From Acidobacteriaceae bacterium (lineage in GTDB: Bacteria > Acidobacteriota > Terriglobia > Terriglobales > Acidobacteriaceae): 64,000 nt of DNA. This document shows, one piece after another, positions 33,831 to 43,766 of the stretch (its first letter is position 1; every line of letters starts with the position of its first letter). The translations under genes and the position numbers were made by a program. The stretch spans positions 62,001 through 126,000 of the forward strand of contig JASHRF010000060.1 of assembly GCA_030037545.1 (NCBI GenBank). Direction: 5' to 3'. The notes under the pieces were generated by a model, which worked only from the letters and a program-made list of their open reading frames with translations, was not told the DNA's origin and made no database searches.

Positions 33831-35396
33831 TTACCGCTTGCGCAGCGCCAACTCTACCACGCGGTTCATCTCCGACTCGGGGGCGGGTTTGCCGGTCCAG
33901 ATCTCGAACTGGCGCGCACCCTGCTGCACGAACATCTCCAGACCGCTGATGACTACGAGGCCGCGCGCCTTCGCCAGTTGCAGCAGCGGCGTCTCCAGCG
34001 GGCTATAGACCATATCGAAGACCAGGCCGGCATTCAGTTCGTTTTCCTTGACAGGCAGCGCCTGCTTGATGCCGGTCATGCCGCAAGGCGTGGTGTTGAT
34101 GATGGCGTCGAAACGGCTTTTCGCCAGCGCTTCCTGCTTGAGCGACTTGGCGTGGGCTTTGCGCGCGAGTGCAACGGCAGTCTCATGGGTGCGGTTGACG
34201 ATGAAGACCTCCGCGCCCTGCTCCACCAGCCCGAAGACCGCGGCCCGCGCCGCTCCGCCTGCGCCCAGCACCGCGATGCGCGCGCCCCTGAGGCGCATGC
34301 GCTTCTCGAGCGGCCGGATCACCCCAGCCACATCGGTGTTGAAGCCGTAGAGCTTGCCGTCGGCGCCGGTGCGCAGCGTATTGCAGGCGCCGATGCGCGC
34401 GGTCAACGAATCCATATTCGCAAGGTGGGGCAGCACGTCCTGTTTCAGGGGCATGGTTACGGCCACGCCGTCAACCGGCAGGTCGCGCACCACGGTCAGC
34501 AGGTCATCCAGGGCCTTCACCTTGAGCGGCAGCAGGATGGCGTTCACGTTTTCGCGGCGGAAGGCGGTGTTGTGGATCAGCGGCGAAAGCGATTGCCCAA
34601 TGGGGTTTCCGGCCACGCCAAAGATGCGGGTTGCCTGGTCAAGCTGGTCGATGCGATAGAGATCAAGCAGGGTGCGCGCGCTCACCTGGCCGGGCGCGGT
34701 TTCGGTTCCATCGGCAGCCGACGCGAAGGTGAACGCGGCGCCGGCACGCGGACTCAGGACGCGGCTCAGCAGGCCCTCCTCGCCCATGGCGATGCCCACC
34801 ACGTGGGCGGCCAGCGAGTGGTCTTCAATCAGGCGCAGGACGGCCAGGTTGTCGACGAGGGTACGCGCGGTGGAAACCACCTTCACGAAATCGGGATCAA
34901 AGGCCTCGATGCGCCCGGCCGCGTGCTCCAGCCCTTTGGTGCGCGTAAAGTCGTGAAAGCTGATGAGCAGTGCGGCGCCGGCAGCGCGCAGTGCGGCGCG
35001 GAAACGGGCCAGTTGCGGGCGCGTACACTGCTCCGCCGATTCCACTTCCAGATCGACGATCGCGCAGCCTGCTTCGGCGGCTTTTAACAGAAGCTCTAGC
35101 TCCGAGGTCAGTGACCCGACGAATTGGCCGCCATTGGGCTTGCGGCGGCAGGTGGCAATGGTGGTGACGTCGCGGCGCTCGGCCAGGAACTTCTGGATGG
35201 GGGCCAGCGCCGCGGCGGGTTTGGATAGCGCGTCGAGGCGAAACTCCAGAAACCGGGAATCTGCCAGAACTGCCGACGCGCGCTCCAGCAACTCGGCGGG
35301 CGTCGCTCCCCGCACCGCCACGCACACCTTGCCCAGGCGCAGGCGCGGCCCGGCGGCCGGGGCAGGAGTAAGCGGAGGCGACGCGAGAGCAGTCAT
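33831..35396 (-). CDS. aroDE: Fused 3-dehydroquinate dehydratase-shikimate dehydrogenase
   Basis: A 521-aa bifunctional shikimate-pathway enzyme. Residues about 20-230 are type I dehydroquinase: KVCVAVRGATPAELLERA, IATCRRKPNGGQF, IVDLEVES, LISFHDFTRT with the general-base His, and DFVKVVST with the Schiff-base Lys. Residues about 245-520 are AroE: IFGVAGNPIGQSLSPLIHN, VAVTMPLKQDVLPHL with the catalytic Lys, ACNTLR, GFNTDVAGV, the NADP motif AVLGAGGAARA with IVNRTHETA, and FDMVYSPLETPLL. Type I dehydratase followed by dehydrogenase is the order of the plant enzyme. ATG 35396 is taken from the frame; ATG 35414 is an alternative. Confidence 0.93.
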   Translation of the reverse strand: MTALASPPLTPAPAAGPRLRLGKVCVAVRGATPAELLERASAVLADSRFLEFRLDALSKPAAALAPIQKFLAERRDVTTIATCRRKPNGGQFVGSLTSELELLLKAAEAGCAIVDLEVESAEQCTRPQLARFRAALRAAGAALLISFHDFTRTKGLEHAAGRIEAFDPDFVKVVSTARTLVDNLAVLRLIEDHSLAAHVVGIAMGEEGLLSRVLSPRAGAAFTFASAADGTETAPGQVSARTLLDLYRIDQLDQATRIFGVAGNPIGQSLSPLIHNTAFRRENVNAILLPLKVKALDDLLTVVRDLPVDGVAVTMPLKQDVLPHLANMDSLTARIGACNTLRTGADGKLYGFNTDVAGVIRPLEKRMRLRGARIAVLGAGGAARAAVFGLVEQGAEVFIVNRTHETAVALARKAHAKSLKQEALAKSRFDAIINTTPCGMTGIKQALPVKENELNAGLVFDMVYSPLETPLLQLAKARGLVVISGLEMFVQQGARQFEIWTGKPAPESEMNRVVELALRKR

Positions 35397-35527
35397 ATTG
35401 CTTAATTGACGCATCTTAAAGGGACTTGGTCGCAGATGCAATAGATTCTCATCAAAGTTTTCGACAGCCAGGCGCCGCCTAACCCGCTCCGCTATGGCAA
35501 CCTAGAGATTTGGAGGACTTTCTCCCC

Positions 35528-37612
35528 ATGACGCTCGAAACCACCCCTGAACTGCCCTCGGCCATAACCCGCGATCTACACGCCTGGGACGCGGGCGGTG
35601 CCGAATCTGCGCCGGCGCTCACCGCCTGGGTCAGCGCCAGGCTGGCCGCCCACGAAACGGCACTGGCCGCTCTGCTGGCCGTCGAGGGTCCACGGACGCC
35701 GGAAAACACCCTGCGTCTATACGATGCGGCCGCCGAGCAGCTAAGCCTGGCCGGCTCGCAGGCCGGCATTCTCAACTCTGTGGCGGCGGAAAAGGGACTC
35801 CGCGACCAGGCGCAGCAGGAGGCGCAACGAGTCGCCATGGCGGCCACGGCGCTGAATCTGAACCGGCAAGTTTACGATGCGCTGGCGGAGATGAGCGCGG
35901 CGATGAGCAGGGACGGGGCCAGCCCTGCCACCCGGCACTACGTCAACCGGACTCTGCTCCAGTACCGGCTGGCCGGCGTGGACAAGGACCAGGCCACCCG
36001 CGACCGCTTGCAGGCCCTCCACGAGAAGGCCACGCGTCTTTCGCTCGAATTCAGCCGCAACATCCAGGAGGGAGCCAAGAACATTGAAGCCACGACGGAA
36101 GAGCTGGAAGGCATGCCGCCCGATTACATCTCCCGCCATCCGCCGAACGCCGAGGGTCGCGTCATCCTCACCACCGATCAGCCTGATATGCAGCCGGTGA
36201 TGATCTTTGCCGCCAATCCCGCCTTGCGGGAGCGGATGTTCCTGGCCTACAACACCCGCGCCTACCCAGCCAACAAGCAGATTCTGCTGGATTTGCTGGC
36301 CACGCGGCAGGAGATTGCCGGCATTCTGGGCTTCCGTAGTTGGGCCGACCTGGCTACCGCCGACCAGATGATGGCCTCGGCCGCCAATGTGCGCAAGTTC
36401 CTGGACCGGCTCGACAAAGCCAGCCTCGATGGTGGGCGTCACGAGCACCAGCGTGTTTTGGCCTTCGCCCAGAAGCGGCAGCCCGGTCTCGCGGAAATCG
36501 ACATCGTCGGCCGCGGTTACTGGTACGAGCAGTTCCGGCGCCAGACCTTCAACTTCGACTCCAATTCTGTACGCCCTTATTTGCCCTATGCGCGCGTCCA
36601 GGCCGGCGTCCTGGAAACCGCGGAGCGGCTCTTCAACGTGGAATTCCGGCCCGCCGAGGCCCGCGCCTGGCACCCGGCGGTCTCGGTCTTCGACGTGTTC
36701 GACGGCGCTAGAGCGGGGGCGCGGCTAGGCCGCTTTTACCTCGACATGCACCCGCGCGAGGGCAAAGACAAGTGGTTTTCCGCGGCTACCGTGATCGCCG
36801 GCGCGCGCGGGCGCTATTTGCCCGAAGCCGCGCTCATCTGCAACTTCCCGGGCGGCCCGCCCCAGCGACCCGGGCTCCCCGAGCCATCCGCCGCTGGAGA
36901 TCCGGGCGGGGAAGATGGCGATCCAGGTCTCATGCAATACTCCGACGTGGTCACCTACTTCCACGAGTTCGGCCACCTGATGCACGCCATTCTTGGCGGT
37001 CACACAGAATGGGCCGGAATTTCCGGCTTCGCCACCGAGGGCGACTTCGTCGAAGTCCCCTCGCAGATGCTCGAAGAATTCTTCCGCGACGAGAAGCTGC
37101 TTAAATCCTTCGCCCGCCACTATGAAAGCGGCGAGGTGCTGCCATCGAAGCTGATTCGCGACCTGAAGCGGGCCAGCGCCTTCGGCCGGGCAGACTGGGT
37201 CCGCTCCCAACTCTTCTACGCCACCTTAGCGCTCGACCTGCACGACCAGGACCCGGCCGGCCTCGATCTCGACGCCAAGCTGCGGCAGCTCTATGAGTCG
37301 TTCCAGCCCTGGACGTGGATGCCAGGCAACCGGATGTACTCGAGTTTCACCCACCTCACCGGATACTCTTCGAACTATTACACCTACGCTTTCGACAAGG
37401 TGATCGCACTCGATTTTTTTGCCCAGTTCGATCCCGCGGACCTGCTGGCCGGCACCACCGCCGCGCGCTATCGGAAAACGGTATTGGAACAGGGTGGCTC
37501 CAAGCCGGGCCGCGAGATGGTGCGCGATTTTCTGGGCCGCGATGAGGATTTTGCGGGCTTTGCGAGGTGGGTCAACGAGGAATTTGAAGAACAGGTTCCA
37601 GCCGGAAGGTGA
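35528..37612 (+). CDS. M3-family zinc oligopeptidase
   Basis: A 694-aa thimet-oligopeptidase/PrlC-like metallopeptidase that cleaves short peptides. The zinc site is YFHEFGHLMHAIL (HEFGH near residue 479), with the downstream Glu in EVPSQMLEEFF. Flanking family blocks are TRHYVNRTLLQYRLAG, RFYLDMHPREGKDKWF, and MYSSFTHLTGYSSNYYTYAFDKVIA near the C-terminus. A GGAGG at 35512-35516 selects ATG 35528. No signal peptide is seen, so it should be cytosolic. It is divergent from aroDE. Confidence 0.93.
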   Translation: MTLETTPELPSAITRDLHAWDAGGAESAPALTAWVSARLAAHETALAALLAVEGPRTPENTLRLYDAAAEQLSLAGSQAGILNSVAAEKGLRDQAQQEAQRVAMAATALNLNRQVYDALAEMSAAMSRDGASPATRHYVNRTLLQYRLAGVDKDQATRDRLQALHEKATRLSLEFSRNIQEGAKNIEATTEELEGMPPDYISRHPPNAEGRVILTTDQPDMQPVMIFAANPALRERMFLAYNTRAYPANKQILLDLLATRQEIAGILGFRSWADLATADQMMASAANVRKFLDRLDKASLDGGRHEHQRVLAFAQKRQPGLAEIDIVGRGYWYEQFRRQTFNFDSNSVRPYLPYARVQAGVLETAERLFNVEFRPAEARAWHPAVSVFDVFDGARAGARLGRFYLDMHPREGKDKWFSAATVIAGARGRYLPEAALICNFPGGPPQRPGLPEPSAAGDPGGEDGDPGLMQYSDVVTYFHEFGHLMHAILGGHTEWAGISGFATEGDFVEVPSQMLEEFFRDEKLLKSFARHYESGEVLPSKLIRDLKRASAFGRADWVRSQLFYATLALDLHDQDPAGLDLDAKLRQLYESFQPWTWMPGNRMYSSFTHLTGYSSNYYTYAFDKVIALDFFAQFDPADLLAGTTAARYRKTVLEQGGSKPGREMVRDFLGRDEDFAGFARWVNEEFEEQVPAGR

Positions 37613-37883
37613 GATTCCGGCCCCTGCGCAGCCCGCCGGAATCATCATTTGCGCGATATGGGCGCAACATTTCTTCGCAGCGCGGGTCTAAGTAAGCAGA
37701 TTACCAGGAGAGGGGGAGGACGCCTGTCCTCTTTACTCCCAGGAACACCTGCAAGCGCGAATCGGGGACGCAAGCCTCCGGTTACGGGCGCCAGCCTGTC
37801 GCGGTACCTGCTCCTTGCCGAGCACGATTGGCGGAGAGTGCAGAACATCCAGCTGCCTTGGCCTCTTTAGTCAGAGGAGGTAA

Positions 37884-39395
37884 ATGATGCGGAAGAACCT
37901 GTTTCTTCTTTTTGTGTCGGCCATGGCGATGTTGCTGCTGGCCGGATGTGCTACAACCACCGTAAGTCCTTCCTCAGCGGGAGCAGTTCCCGTTTCGCTC
38001 AGCATGACCGACGATCCGCCTGCCGGAGTTTCGGTCTTGTTCTTCCAGATCAGCCTGACGAACGCCACGCTGACCCCTGCATCGGGCACGGCGATTTCGC
38101 TCCTCAGCAACAACACGCCCATACAGATTGATGTGACCCAGCTTCAGGCACTTTCCGCCTTTCTGAGCACGGCGAATGTGACCCCAGGAAGCTACAACAG
38201 CCTGAGTCTGACTTTTTCCAGCCCGGAGCTTGTCATCTTCAACGCCTCAGACAGCTCGATTGCCAGCTCCTGCGCCGTCGGAAGCGTCTGCGAAATCGCT
38301 CCGTCGATCGACGACAATTCCGCCACGGTGAACTTTACGACGTCGCCGTTCCCGGTAACGGTGACTGCCAATTCGCCCCTTGGATTCCTGATCGATTTCC
38401 ACCTCAACACCATCATCCAATCCGATCTTTCCGTGGACCTGGGCGTTTCAAATGGAGTGACGATCGCGGAGCTGCCCCCGGCTCCGTCGTCCCATCAATT
38501 CGGCAACCTTACCGGAGTGGTGCAGAGTGTGAACGCGTCCCAGAACCAGTTCACGCTGCAAACGGCGTGGGGCAGGACGTTCACGATCGACACCACCGCA
38601 AGCACTGCTTTTGACGATTTTCCCAGCAGCGCGTGCACATCCGCGAGCATCTCCTGCCTGAGCGCCGGCCAAATCGTACAGGTTCAGGTTACGAGCGTGG
38701 CCAGCGGCGGAGTATTGCAGGCGGGTCAAGTCACCTGGCTCCAGGCTGCCACGCAGCAGACTGCGCAGGGAACGATCATCGGTCTGCAGACTTCGAGCAG
38801 CGGCACGACCATGAAACTGCTACTGCACAACAATCCATCCAACAATAGTGGTTTGCCTCTGGGCGGGGTGGCGTCAGTCAGTATCGCCAGCGGCGCCACC
38901 TTCTCTGTCGATGCCAATGGCTTCACTTTGCCCACGGGTTTGAGCTTCACCAGCGCCTCCAACCTGTTCATGGGACAGGAGGTTCAGGTAGACGTGGTGG
39001 CGGGGTCGCTGAGCACATCCAGTGCGCACGGTTTCTCGAGCAGTTGGGGACCTCCGCGGTCGCTTTCCTTTACCGCCAGCAGCGTGGAGCTGGAACCGAG
39101 CCAGGTCACCGGAACGATCACCGGGCTCGATTCGCAGGCGCAGAGCTTTACCCTCGGCGGCAATGGAGGGCCATTCTTTTTCCCGTGGCCTATGACTGCT
39201 CCCAACGCCGTTTCGTTCAATGTGCTGACGACCTCCCAGACGACTTACCAGGGATTCAGCACGGATACCTATGACGGGCTCGCCGACAGCGACTTCGTCT
39301 CGGTGAGCGGCTGGCTTTTCCCGCCGGCGAGCAGCAGCGGCCCGCCTACACTGGCAGCCGAAACCGTGGTGATGCGGTCCAACGGGATGTTCTAA
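37884..39395 (+). CDS. DUF4382/DUF5666-type lipoprotein
   Basis: A 503-aa lipoprotein (signal NLFLLFVSAMAMLLLAGC). The N-terminal domain is DUF4382-like: VPVSLSMTDDPPAGVSVLFFQ and LTNATLTP, then IQIDVTQLQAL and PGSYNSLSLTFSSPEL. After a linker come repeated short beta domains of the DUF5666 type (LTGVVQSVNASQNQFTLQTA; AQGTIIGLQTSSSG; GTITGLDSQAQSFTLGG). Such proteins are exported and very common in Acidobacteria; their ligands are unknown. The ribosome binding site AGAGGAGG supports ATG 37884. Confidence 0.85.
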   Translation: MMRKNLFLLFVSAMAMLLLAGCATTTVSPSSAGAVPVSLSMTDDPPAGVSVLFFQISLTNATLTPASGTAISLLSNNTPIQIDVTQLQALSAFLSTANVTPGSYNSLSLTFSSPELVIFNASDSSIASSCAVGSVCEIAPSIDDNSATVNFTTSPFPVTVTANSPLGFLIDFHLNTIIQSDLSVDLGVSNGVTIAELPPAPSSHQFGNLTGVVQSVNASQNQFTLQTAWGRTFTIDTTASTAFDDFPSSACTSASISCLSAGQIVQVQVTSVASGGVLQAGQVTWLQAATQQTAQGTIIGLQTSSSGTTMKLLLHNNPSNNSGLPLGGVASVSIASGATFSVDANGFTLPTGLSFTSASNLFMGQEVQVDVVAGSLSTSSAHGFSSSWGPPRSLSFTASSVELEPSQVTGTITGLDSQAQSFTLGGNGGPFFFPWPMTAPNAVSFNVLTTSQTTYQGFSTDTYDGLADSDFVSVSGWLFPPASSSGPPTLAAETVVMRSNGMF

Positions 39396-39506
39396 AACCG
39401 CTGGACGGCCATCGTTTTTTGGAAATAGGCGGTCGGAGACCAACCCCGGTTTCTGACCGCCGATCTCTCTGTCCAAGATGGTTTCCTCGATCGATAAGGC
39501 CATGCG

Positions 39507-39887
39507 CTATTCCGGTCCCAGGACGAGCGGACCGAAGGAATTATCGATGAGGGTAAGCCACGCGCCATCCGGCTGGCGACGGAAGACAGTGGTCGCGATA
39601 AAGGTCCGCGATACTTCTCCGTTCTTCTCTGTGAACTTCCAGCGCGAAAGAAAAAGTGCGATTCCATCTGCTTCAATTACGTGTGTCTTGAGCTGGCTGG
39701 CTGAGGAACCAGCATGCGCGACCCGTTCGAAGAAGCTTCCCAGTTCGGCTTTTCCCCGCGCCGTTTTTCCGGGCTCCGTGACAAGGACCGCTGCGTCCTC
39801 ATAAAAGCTGAGAACGGCATCGACATCACCGCGGTTGAAGGCTTGATCGAGAGACTGAACAGCTTCTTCAGGGCTTCGCGCGATCAT
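39507..39887 (-). CDS. SnoaL/DUF4440-like small protein
   Basis: A 126-aa NTF2-fold protein of the SnoaL-like/DUF4440 group: SPEEAVQSLDQAFNRGDVDAVLSFYEDAAVLV, GKAELGSFFERV, VIEADGIALFLSRWKF and a DGAWLTLIDNSFGP end. Members bind small molecules or are orphan; no catalytic residues can be assigned here. It lies 20 bp downstream of the S53 peptidase gene on the same strand and may be co-transcribed with it. Confidence 0.8.
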   Translation of the reverse strand: MIARSPEEAVQSLDQAFNRGDVDAVLSFYEDAAVLVTEPGKTARGKAELGSFFERVAHAGSSASQLKTHVIEADGIALFLSRWKFTEKNGEVSRTFIATTVFRRQPDGAWLTLIDNSFGPLVLGPE

Positions 39888-39907
39888 TCCTTATCCGTCG
39901 GATGTTG

Positions 39908-42181
39908 CTAGCGCCTTACTTCAAAGGTAAGGGTTGTGGTTTTCGTAACTCCGCCGCCGCTGCCCGTGATGGTGATGGGATAGGTGCCGGTGGGCGCGGA
40001 TCTCGACACGGTGAGATTGAAATCGACGCTGCCCGAGCCCGGCGCCGCCAGGGAGCTGGGGCTGAAGCTCGAGGTTACGCCCGAGGGCACGCCAGTGGCT
40101 GAGAAGCTGATGGCCGAGTCAAACCCGCCGGAGACCGCAGTCGTCACCACCGCGTAGCCGCTCTGGCCCTGATCGAGATATCCCGAGGTGGGCGATACGG
40201 TGATGGTGAAGGTTCCGGTTGACACGGTGGTCACGGTCAGCGAAACCGTGGTGGTTTCGGTCGTGCTACCGGACTTTCCGCTGACGGTGATGGTGTAGGT
40301 TCCTGCCGCAACCGTCGACGCCACCACGATGCTCATCGTCGAGCTTCCCGTTCCGGTGATCGATGTAGGGTTGAAGGTGATGGTGACGCCGGTGGGCTCG
40401 CCGGAAGCCGACACTGTAACCGCCGAGTCAAAGCCGCCGCTCACCGTGCTGGTAATCGTGGAGCTTCCCGAATTGCCCTGCACAATGGAAACCGAGCCGG
40501 GCGAGGCGGAGAGCGCATAGCCAGGAGTGGTGGACGAAGAGCCGGCCAGCGCGTCGATCAGACCGGAGCCGTTGGGGCTGCCCCAGCCGGTAGCCAGATC
40601 GTAGCCCGTGGTTGCCGAATAACCGTTGCTGCCGCTGCTGATGTCGTGAAAATCGGAGTCGTAGCTCGAGCCTTCGCCGATGGAGTAAAGGCTGGGGTTG
40701 ATGAAGCCAGCCGTCTTGTTGTCGTTGGCCACCGATTGCTGGTTCACCAGCGCCAGGTAGCCGGCCCACATAGGCGTGGCAAAGCTGGTGCCTCCGTACT
40801 CGTTGGCGGTGCAGGTGGTCTGATCGGCGCAAACATAAAACGTAAAGTTGGCGTTGGCGGAAACATCCGGTCCGTTGCGATACGTCTTGGAGCAGCTCGA
40901 GCAATCGCTGGCCGCGGTAGTCTGCCACGAGGGCAGCGCATATTTGTCGGGAGAGATGCCGCCCCCGCCATCGGACCATGCTGTTTCCGAGGCCCACGGA
41001 CCGGCTGCACTGCTGGTCTCCAGATCCGTTCCGCCCACCGAGGTCAAGTAGACGTCGTCGGCCGGGAAAATTTCGGATCTGGTTGTCCACGCGCCGCTGT
41101 CGCCGGCTGCCTGGAACAGGTTCTGTCCCTGCGCGGCAAACTCCTCGAAATACGGATTGTCGGTGCTCGGGTCCGCCGGGCTCCACGTCCACGAGGAACT
41201 CAATTGTGCGTTGAGCGGGCTGGCCGTGGCCATGGCGTTGAAGATGGCTGCGTCCGTCGAGCCCACGTACATCACCAGGCTCGACAATCCCGGCGCCATG
41301 CCAAGCGCCTGCGTCATGTCGATGGTTTGCTCGGTGTCGTCGCAGTCGCCGCCGGCTCGATCGTCCACGCAACTGGTGCTCGTGCCATCGGTCGAAACCA
41401 GGGTGATGGGAACGTTGTTGGTCTGGCCCGCGTTCTTGAAATAGGTATCCAGGTCGCTCAGATCGGTGCCGTAGTACTCCAGCAATCCCAGCGACTGGCC
41501 GCTGCCGGTCAACGTGCCGCCATAATAAGCGGCGCGCATGTCGCTGCCTAGAAACGAGGCGTCGGGGCCGGAGCCGGTGGTTGCGCCCGAAGTGCTTTTT
41601 CCGGACGCGGGCCGCTTGTCCAGGCCGGCGGGATGGGGAATCGAGTAATTATCGAGACCCGAAATGTGCCATAGCGGAAACGGCAAATCCACCGTAGGCT
41701 CGGTCTCGGGAGAGAAGAAGGTGCGGTTTTTTATGGGATCCTGATACTGCCCTATCGTCACATGAAAGGCGCTCTTTACGGCCGAAGCCGGGCCGGATAC
41801 GTTGATGTTCAGCCGGTTGAGTGAGGTTCCGGTGACCGTGAATCCGTGCTCCTGAAGATACGCAATCACCGTGTTGTAATCGTCCTGCGTGGGCCCGTAC
41901 TGCGCCGTGAACTGATCCACGGTCAGAAACTGGTGGTAGGAGGAGCTGTTGGGGTCGTACACCTCCTGGAGGAAATTCTCCAGCCCCGCCTCATTGCGCA
42001 AGGGCAGAGTCACCACCAGGTTCATGGTCTGATTTGCGGGCAAGGGTGCGATGAAAGAAGCCTGGCCGTTGATCGTGGCCGGACGAACGTGGTGTGTCAA
42101 AAAGGTTTGGGCTTGGCAAACGGCAGTCATCCCGAGCGCGACTGCCGCCACTTTGAGCAGATGTGTCCTTGGGGGATGCAC
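39908..42181 (-). CDS. Secreted S53 (sedolisin/kumamolisin-like) serine peptidase
   Basis: A 757-aa exported acid peptidase. After the signal peptide (LLKVAAVALGMTAVCQAQ) there is a pro-kumamolisin activation domain (NLVVTLPLRNEAGLENFL, SSSYHQFLTVDQFTAQYGPT). The S53 catalytic Glu and Asp are in DCDDTEQTIDMTQALGMAPG, the oxyanion Asp in AAGDSGAWT, and the nucleophile Ser in YGGTSFATPMWAG. A Ca-binding segment (SDFHDISSGSNGYSATTGYDLATGWG) follows. The last 200 residues are two or three Ser/Thr-rich Ig-like repeats (TVSGGFDSAVTVSASGEPTGV), probably for surface or substrate binding. S53 enzymes work at low pH, in keeping with an acidophilic lifestyle. Confidence 0.94.
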   Translation of the reverse strand: MHPPRTHLLKVAAVALGMTAVCQAQTFLTHHVRPATINGQASFIAPLPANQTMNLVVTLPLRNEAGLENFLQEVYDPNSSSYHQFLTVDQFTAQYGPTQDDYNTVIAYLQEHGFTVTGTSLNRLNINVSGPASAVKSAFHVTIGQYQDPIKNRTFFSPETEPTVDLPFPLWHISGLDNYSIPHPAGLDKRPASGKSTSGATTGSGPDASFLGSDMRAAYYGGTLTGSGQSLGLLEYYGTDLSDLDTYFKNAGQTNNVPITLVSTDGTSTSCVDDRAGGDCDDTEQTIDMTQALGMAPGLSSLVMYVGSTDAAIFNAMATASPLNAQLSSSWTWSPADPSTDNPYFEEFAAQGQNLFQAAGDSGAWTTRSEIFPADDVYLTSVGGTDLETSSAAGPWASETAWSDGGGGISPDKYALPSWQTTAASDCSSCSKTYRNGPDVSANANFTFYVCADQTTCTANEYGGTSFATPMWAGYLALVNQQSVANDNKTAGFINPSLYSIGEGSSYDSDFHDISSGSNGYSATTGYDLATGWGSPNGSGLIDALAGSSSTTPGYALSASPGSVSIVQGNSGSSTITSTVSGGFDSAVTVSASGEPTGVTITFNPTSITGTGSSTMSIVVASTVAAGTYTITVSGKSGSTTETTTVSLTVTTVSTGTFTITVSPTSGYLDQGQSGYAVVTTAVSGGFDSAISFSATGVPSGVTSSFSPSSLAAPGSGSVDFNLTVSRSAPTGTYPITITGSGGGVTKTTTLTFEVRR

Positions 42182-42536
42182 GAGTAGCCTCCTGAAAACG
42201 CTGTAATGATCGGGGAAAGGGGTCGAGAAACGATGGATTTTGTTTTGTATCCCGGAGACGAGCTATGCTTGTTTCCCTCAGAGATGAACCATTGTTATCC
42301 AAGTCGAGCGCGGGTGTCCACAGAAATCCGCGCGTGGAGGATCGCCGGCGGAAATTGGCGAAGAATCGTTGCGGGCCGCGCTGCACACGGCGTGGAAGCT
42401 GCGCGTGGAGAAGAATCGAAAGTCCGGTAAACGGCCGGTAGTTCAGCCAGTCAGCCTCGGTGAGCCTGTTGATTCCGCTGGCTTGCGGACTTCCTAGCTC
42501 GCTGTCTTGTTCGTCCCGCGCGCTATGATTGCCGCG
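42182..42536. other. Intergenic region between divergent S53 and SDR genes
   Basis: No supported gene, repeat or structured RNA is seen. It should contain both divergent promoters; none is clear enough to call. Confidence 0.35.
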
Positions 42537-43373
42537 ATGACCAATCGTAACCAATTTCGCGGCAAATGGGCACTGGTAACGGGAGCCAGCTCCGGGATCG
42601 GCGCGGCCCTGGCCCGCGAGCTGGCTTCGCGCGGCGCAAACCTCGTCCTGACGGCGCGGCGGCGCGGACGGCTCGAAGCTCTGGCTTCAGAGCTTGGCGC
42701 GCAGGGCGCCAAAACGGGTGTCGACACGCGCATCCTCGTCGCCGATCTCAACGATCCCGCTGCGCCGCGGCAGATCTTTGACGCCACCGAAGGCGCGGGC
42801 CTCACAGTCGACATTGTCATCAACAACGCCGGCCTCGGCCAGTACGGCGCGTTCTACGCGAGCCCGGCGGAGCAGGAGCTGAACCAGGTGCGCGTGAACT
42901 GCGAGGCCGTAGTGCGCCTTTCGCGTCTCTTTGTCCCGCGCATGGTCGAGCGCCGGCGCGGATGGGTATTGATCCTGGCTTCGACGGCCAGTTTTCAGCC
43001 CGTTCCCTACCTCACCACCTATGCGGCCACCAAGGTTTTCGATCGCTTCTTCGCGCTGGGGCTGGCGGCGGAGGTCGCGCGCTTCGGCGTCAAGGTGACG
43101 GTGCTCTGCCCCGGTCCCACGGAGAGCGAGTTCTTTGAGATCGCACACGCCAGCGCCTTCAAGCGCCGCGTGCAGGAGACAGCCATAGTGGCGCGGAGGG
43201 GCGTAGACGCGCTCATCCGCGGCCGGCGCATCGTCATTCCCCCTGCCAGCGGCCGTTTCAATGCATTTCTGGTGCGCTTTGTGCCCGTCGGGCTGATTAC
43301 GCATTTTGTGGAGCGAGTGGCGCGGCCAAGGGAAGCAGGGGCCAAGGGACCAAAGGAACAAGGGAACAAGTAG
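42537..43373 (+). CDS. Short-chain dehydrogenase/reductase
   Basis: A classical SDR of about 278 aa: WALVTGASSGIGAALAREL (TGxxxGIG NAD(P)-binding), LTARRRGRLEAL (Arg suggesting NADP), VDIVINNAGLGQYG (NNAG), then ILASTASFQPVPYLTTYAATKVF, giving the Ser-Tyr-Lys catalytic set (YxxxK as YAATK), and VLCPGPTESEFF. Start may be ATG 42537 or ATG 42525. The last 15 residues (GAKGPKEQGNK) look like read-through of intergenic DNA. Substrate unknown. Confidence 0.88.
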   Translation: MTNRNQFRGKWALVTGASSGIGAALARELASRGANLVLTARRRGRLEALASELGAQGAKTGVDTRILVADLNDPAAPRQIFDATEGAGLTVDIVINNAGLGQYGAFYASPAEQELNQVRVNCEAVVRLSRLFVPRMVERRRGWVLILASTASFQPVPYLTTYAATKVFDRFFALGLAAEVARFGVKVTVLCPGPTESEFFEIAHASAFKRRVQETAIVARRGVDALIRGRRIVIPPASGRFNAFLVRFVPVGLITHFVERVARPREAGAKGPKEQGNK

Positions 43374-43428
43374 GCTGAGTGCCTCATCCTTTGGTGGCGG
43401 AGCGGTGCCGGTTTTTCCCCCTCCTTCT

Positions 43429-43766
43429 TGTCAAGCCCCTGCAAAGGCCACATCGCCCGCATCGCGCTCATTCGGCGGGAAATATATTTTCGCCCTTCGT
43501 TGCGGGTTAATTTCGCCGTTCCGCTATGCTGTGAAGAAACGGTTCCCCAAGCACTCGTGGCCGCTCAAGAATCCAGGGCCGGCACGCGGCAAAAAGCGCA
43601 GGAAAGTTAAGTTACTTGCACAAATCCGCATGTTAATCGCACCTGAAAACGCATCCAACCGTCAGAAAACAAGGAGCTTCATGGCAGAATCCACGCACCC
43701 CCCCCGGGGGGGTACATATGAACCTGAAATCAACCCTGCCGGCGCGCCTTTCCAAGTGCGTTTGCC
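43429..43766 (+). repeat. Split copy of the 26.1-kb repeat element
   Basis: Two blocks (43429-43463 and 43725-43766) match adjacent parts of the element at 26192-26268, but are separated here by 261 bp. The intervening DNA holds an AT-richer stretch, an AAGGAG-ATG start at 43671-43683 and the perfect run C8G7 near 43698-43712. Either this copy received an insertion or the other lost the segment. The rest of the 43374-43847 gap shows no established gene. Confidence 0.6.
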
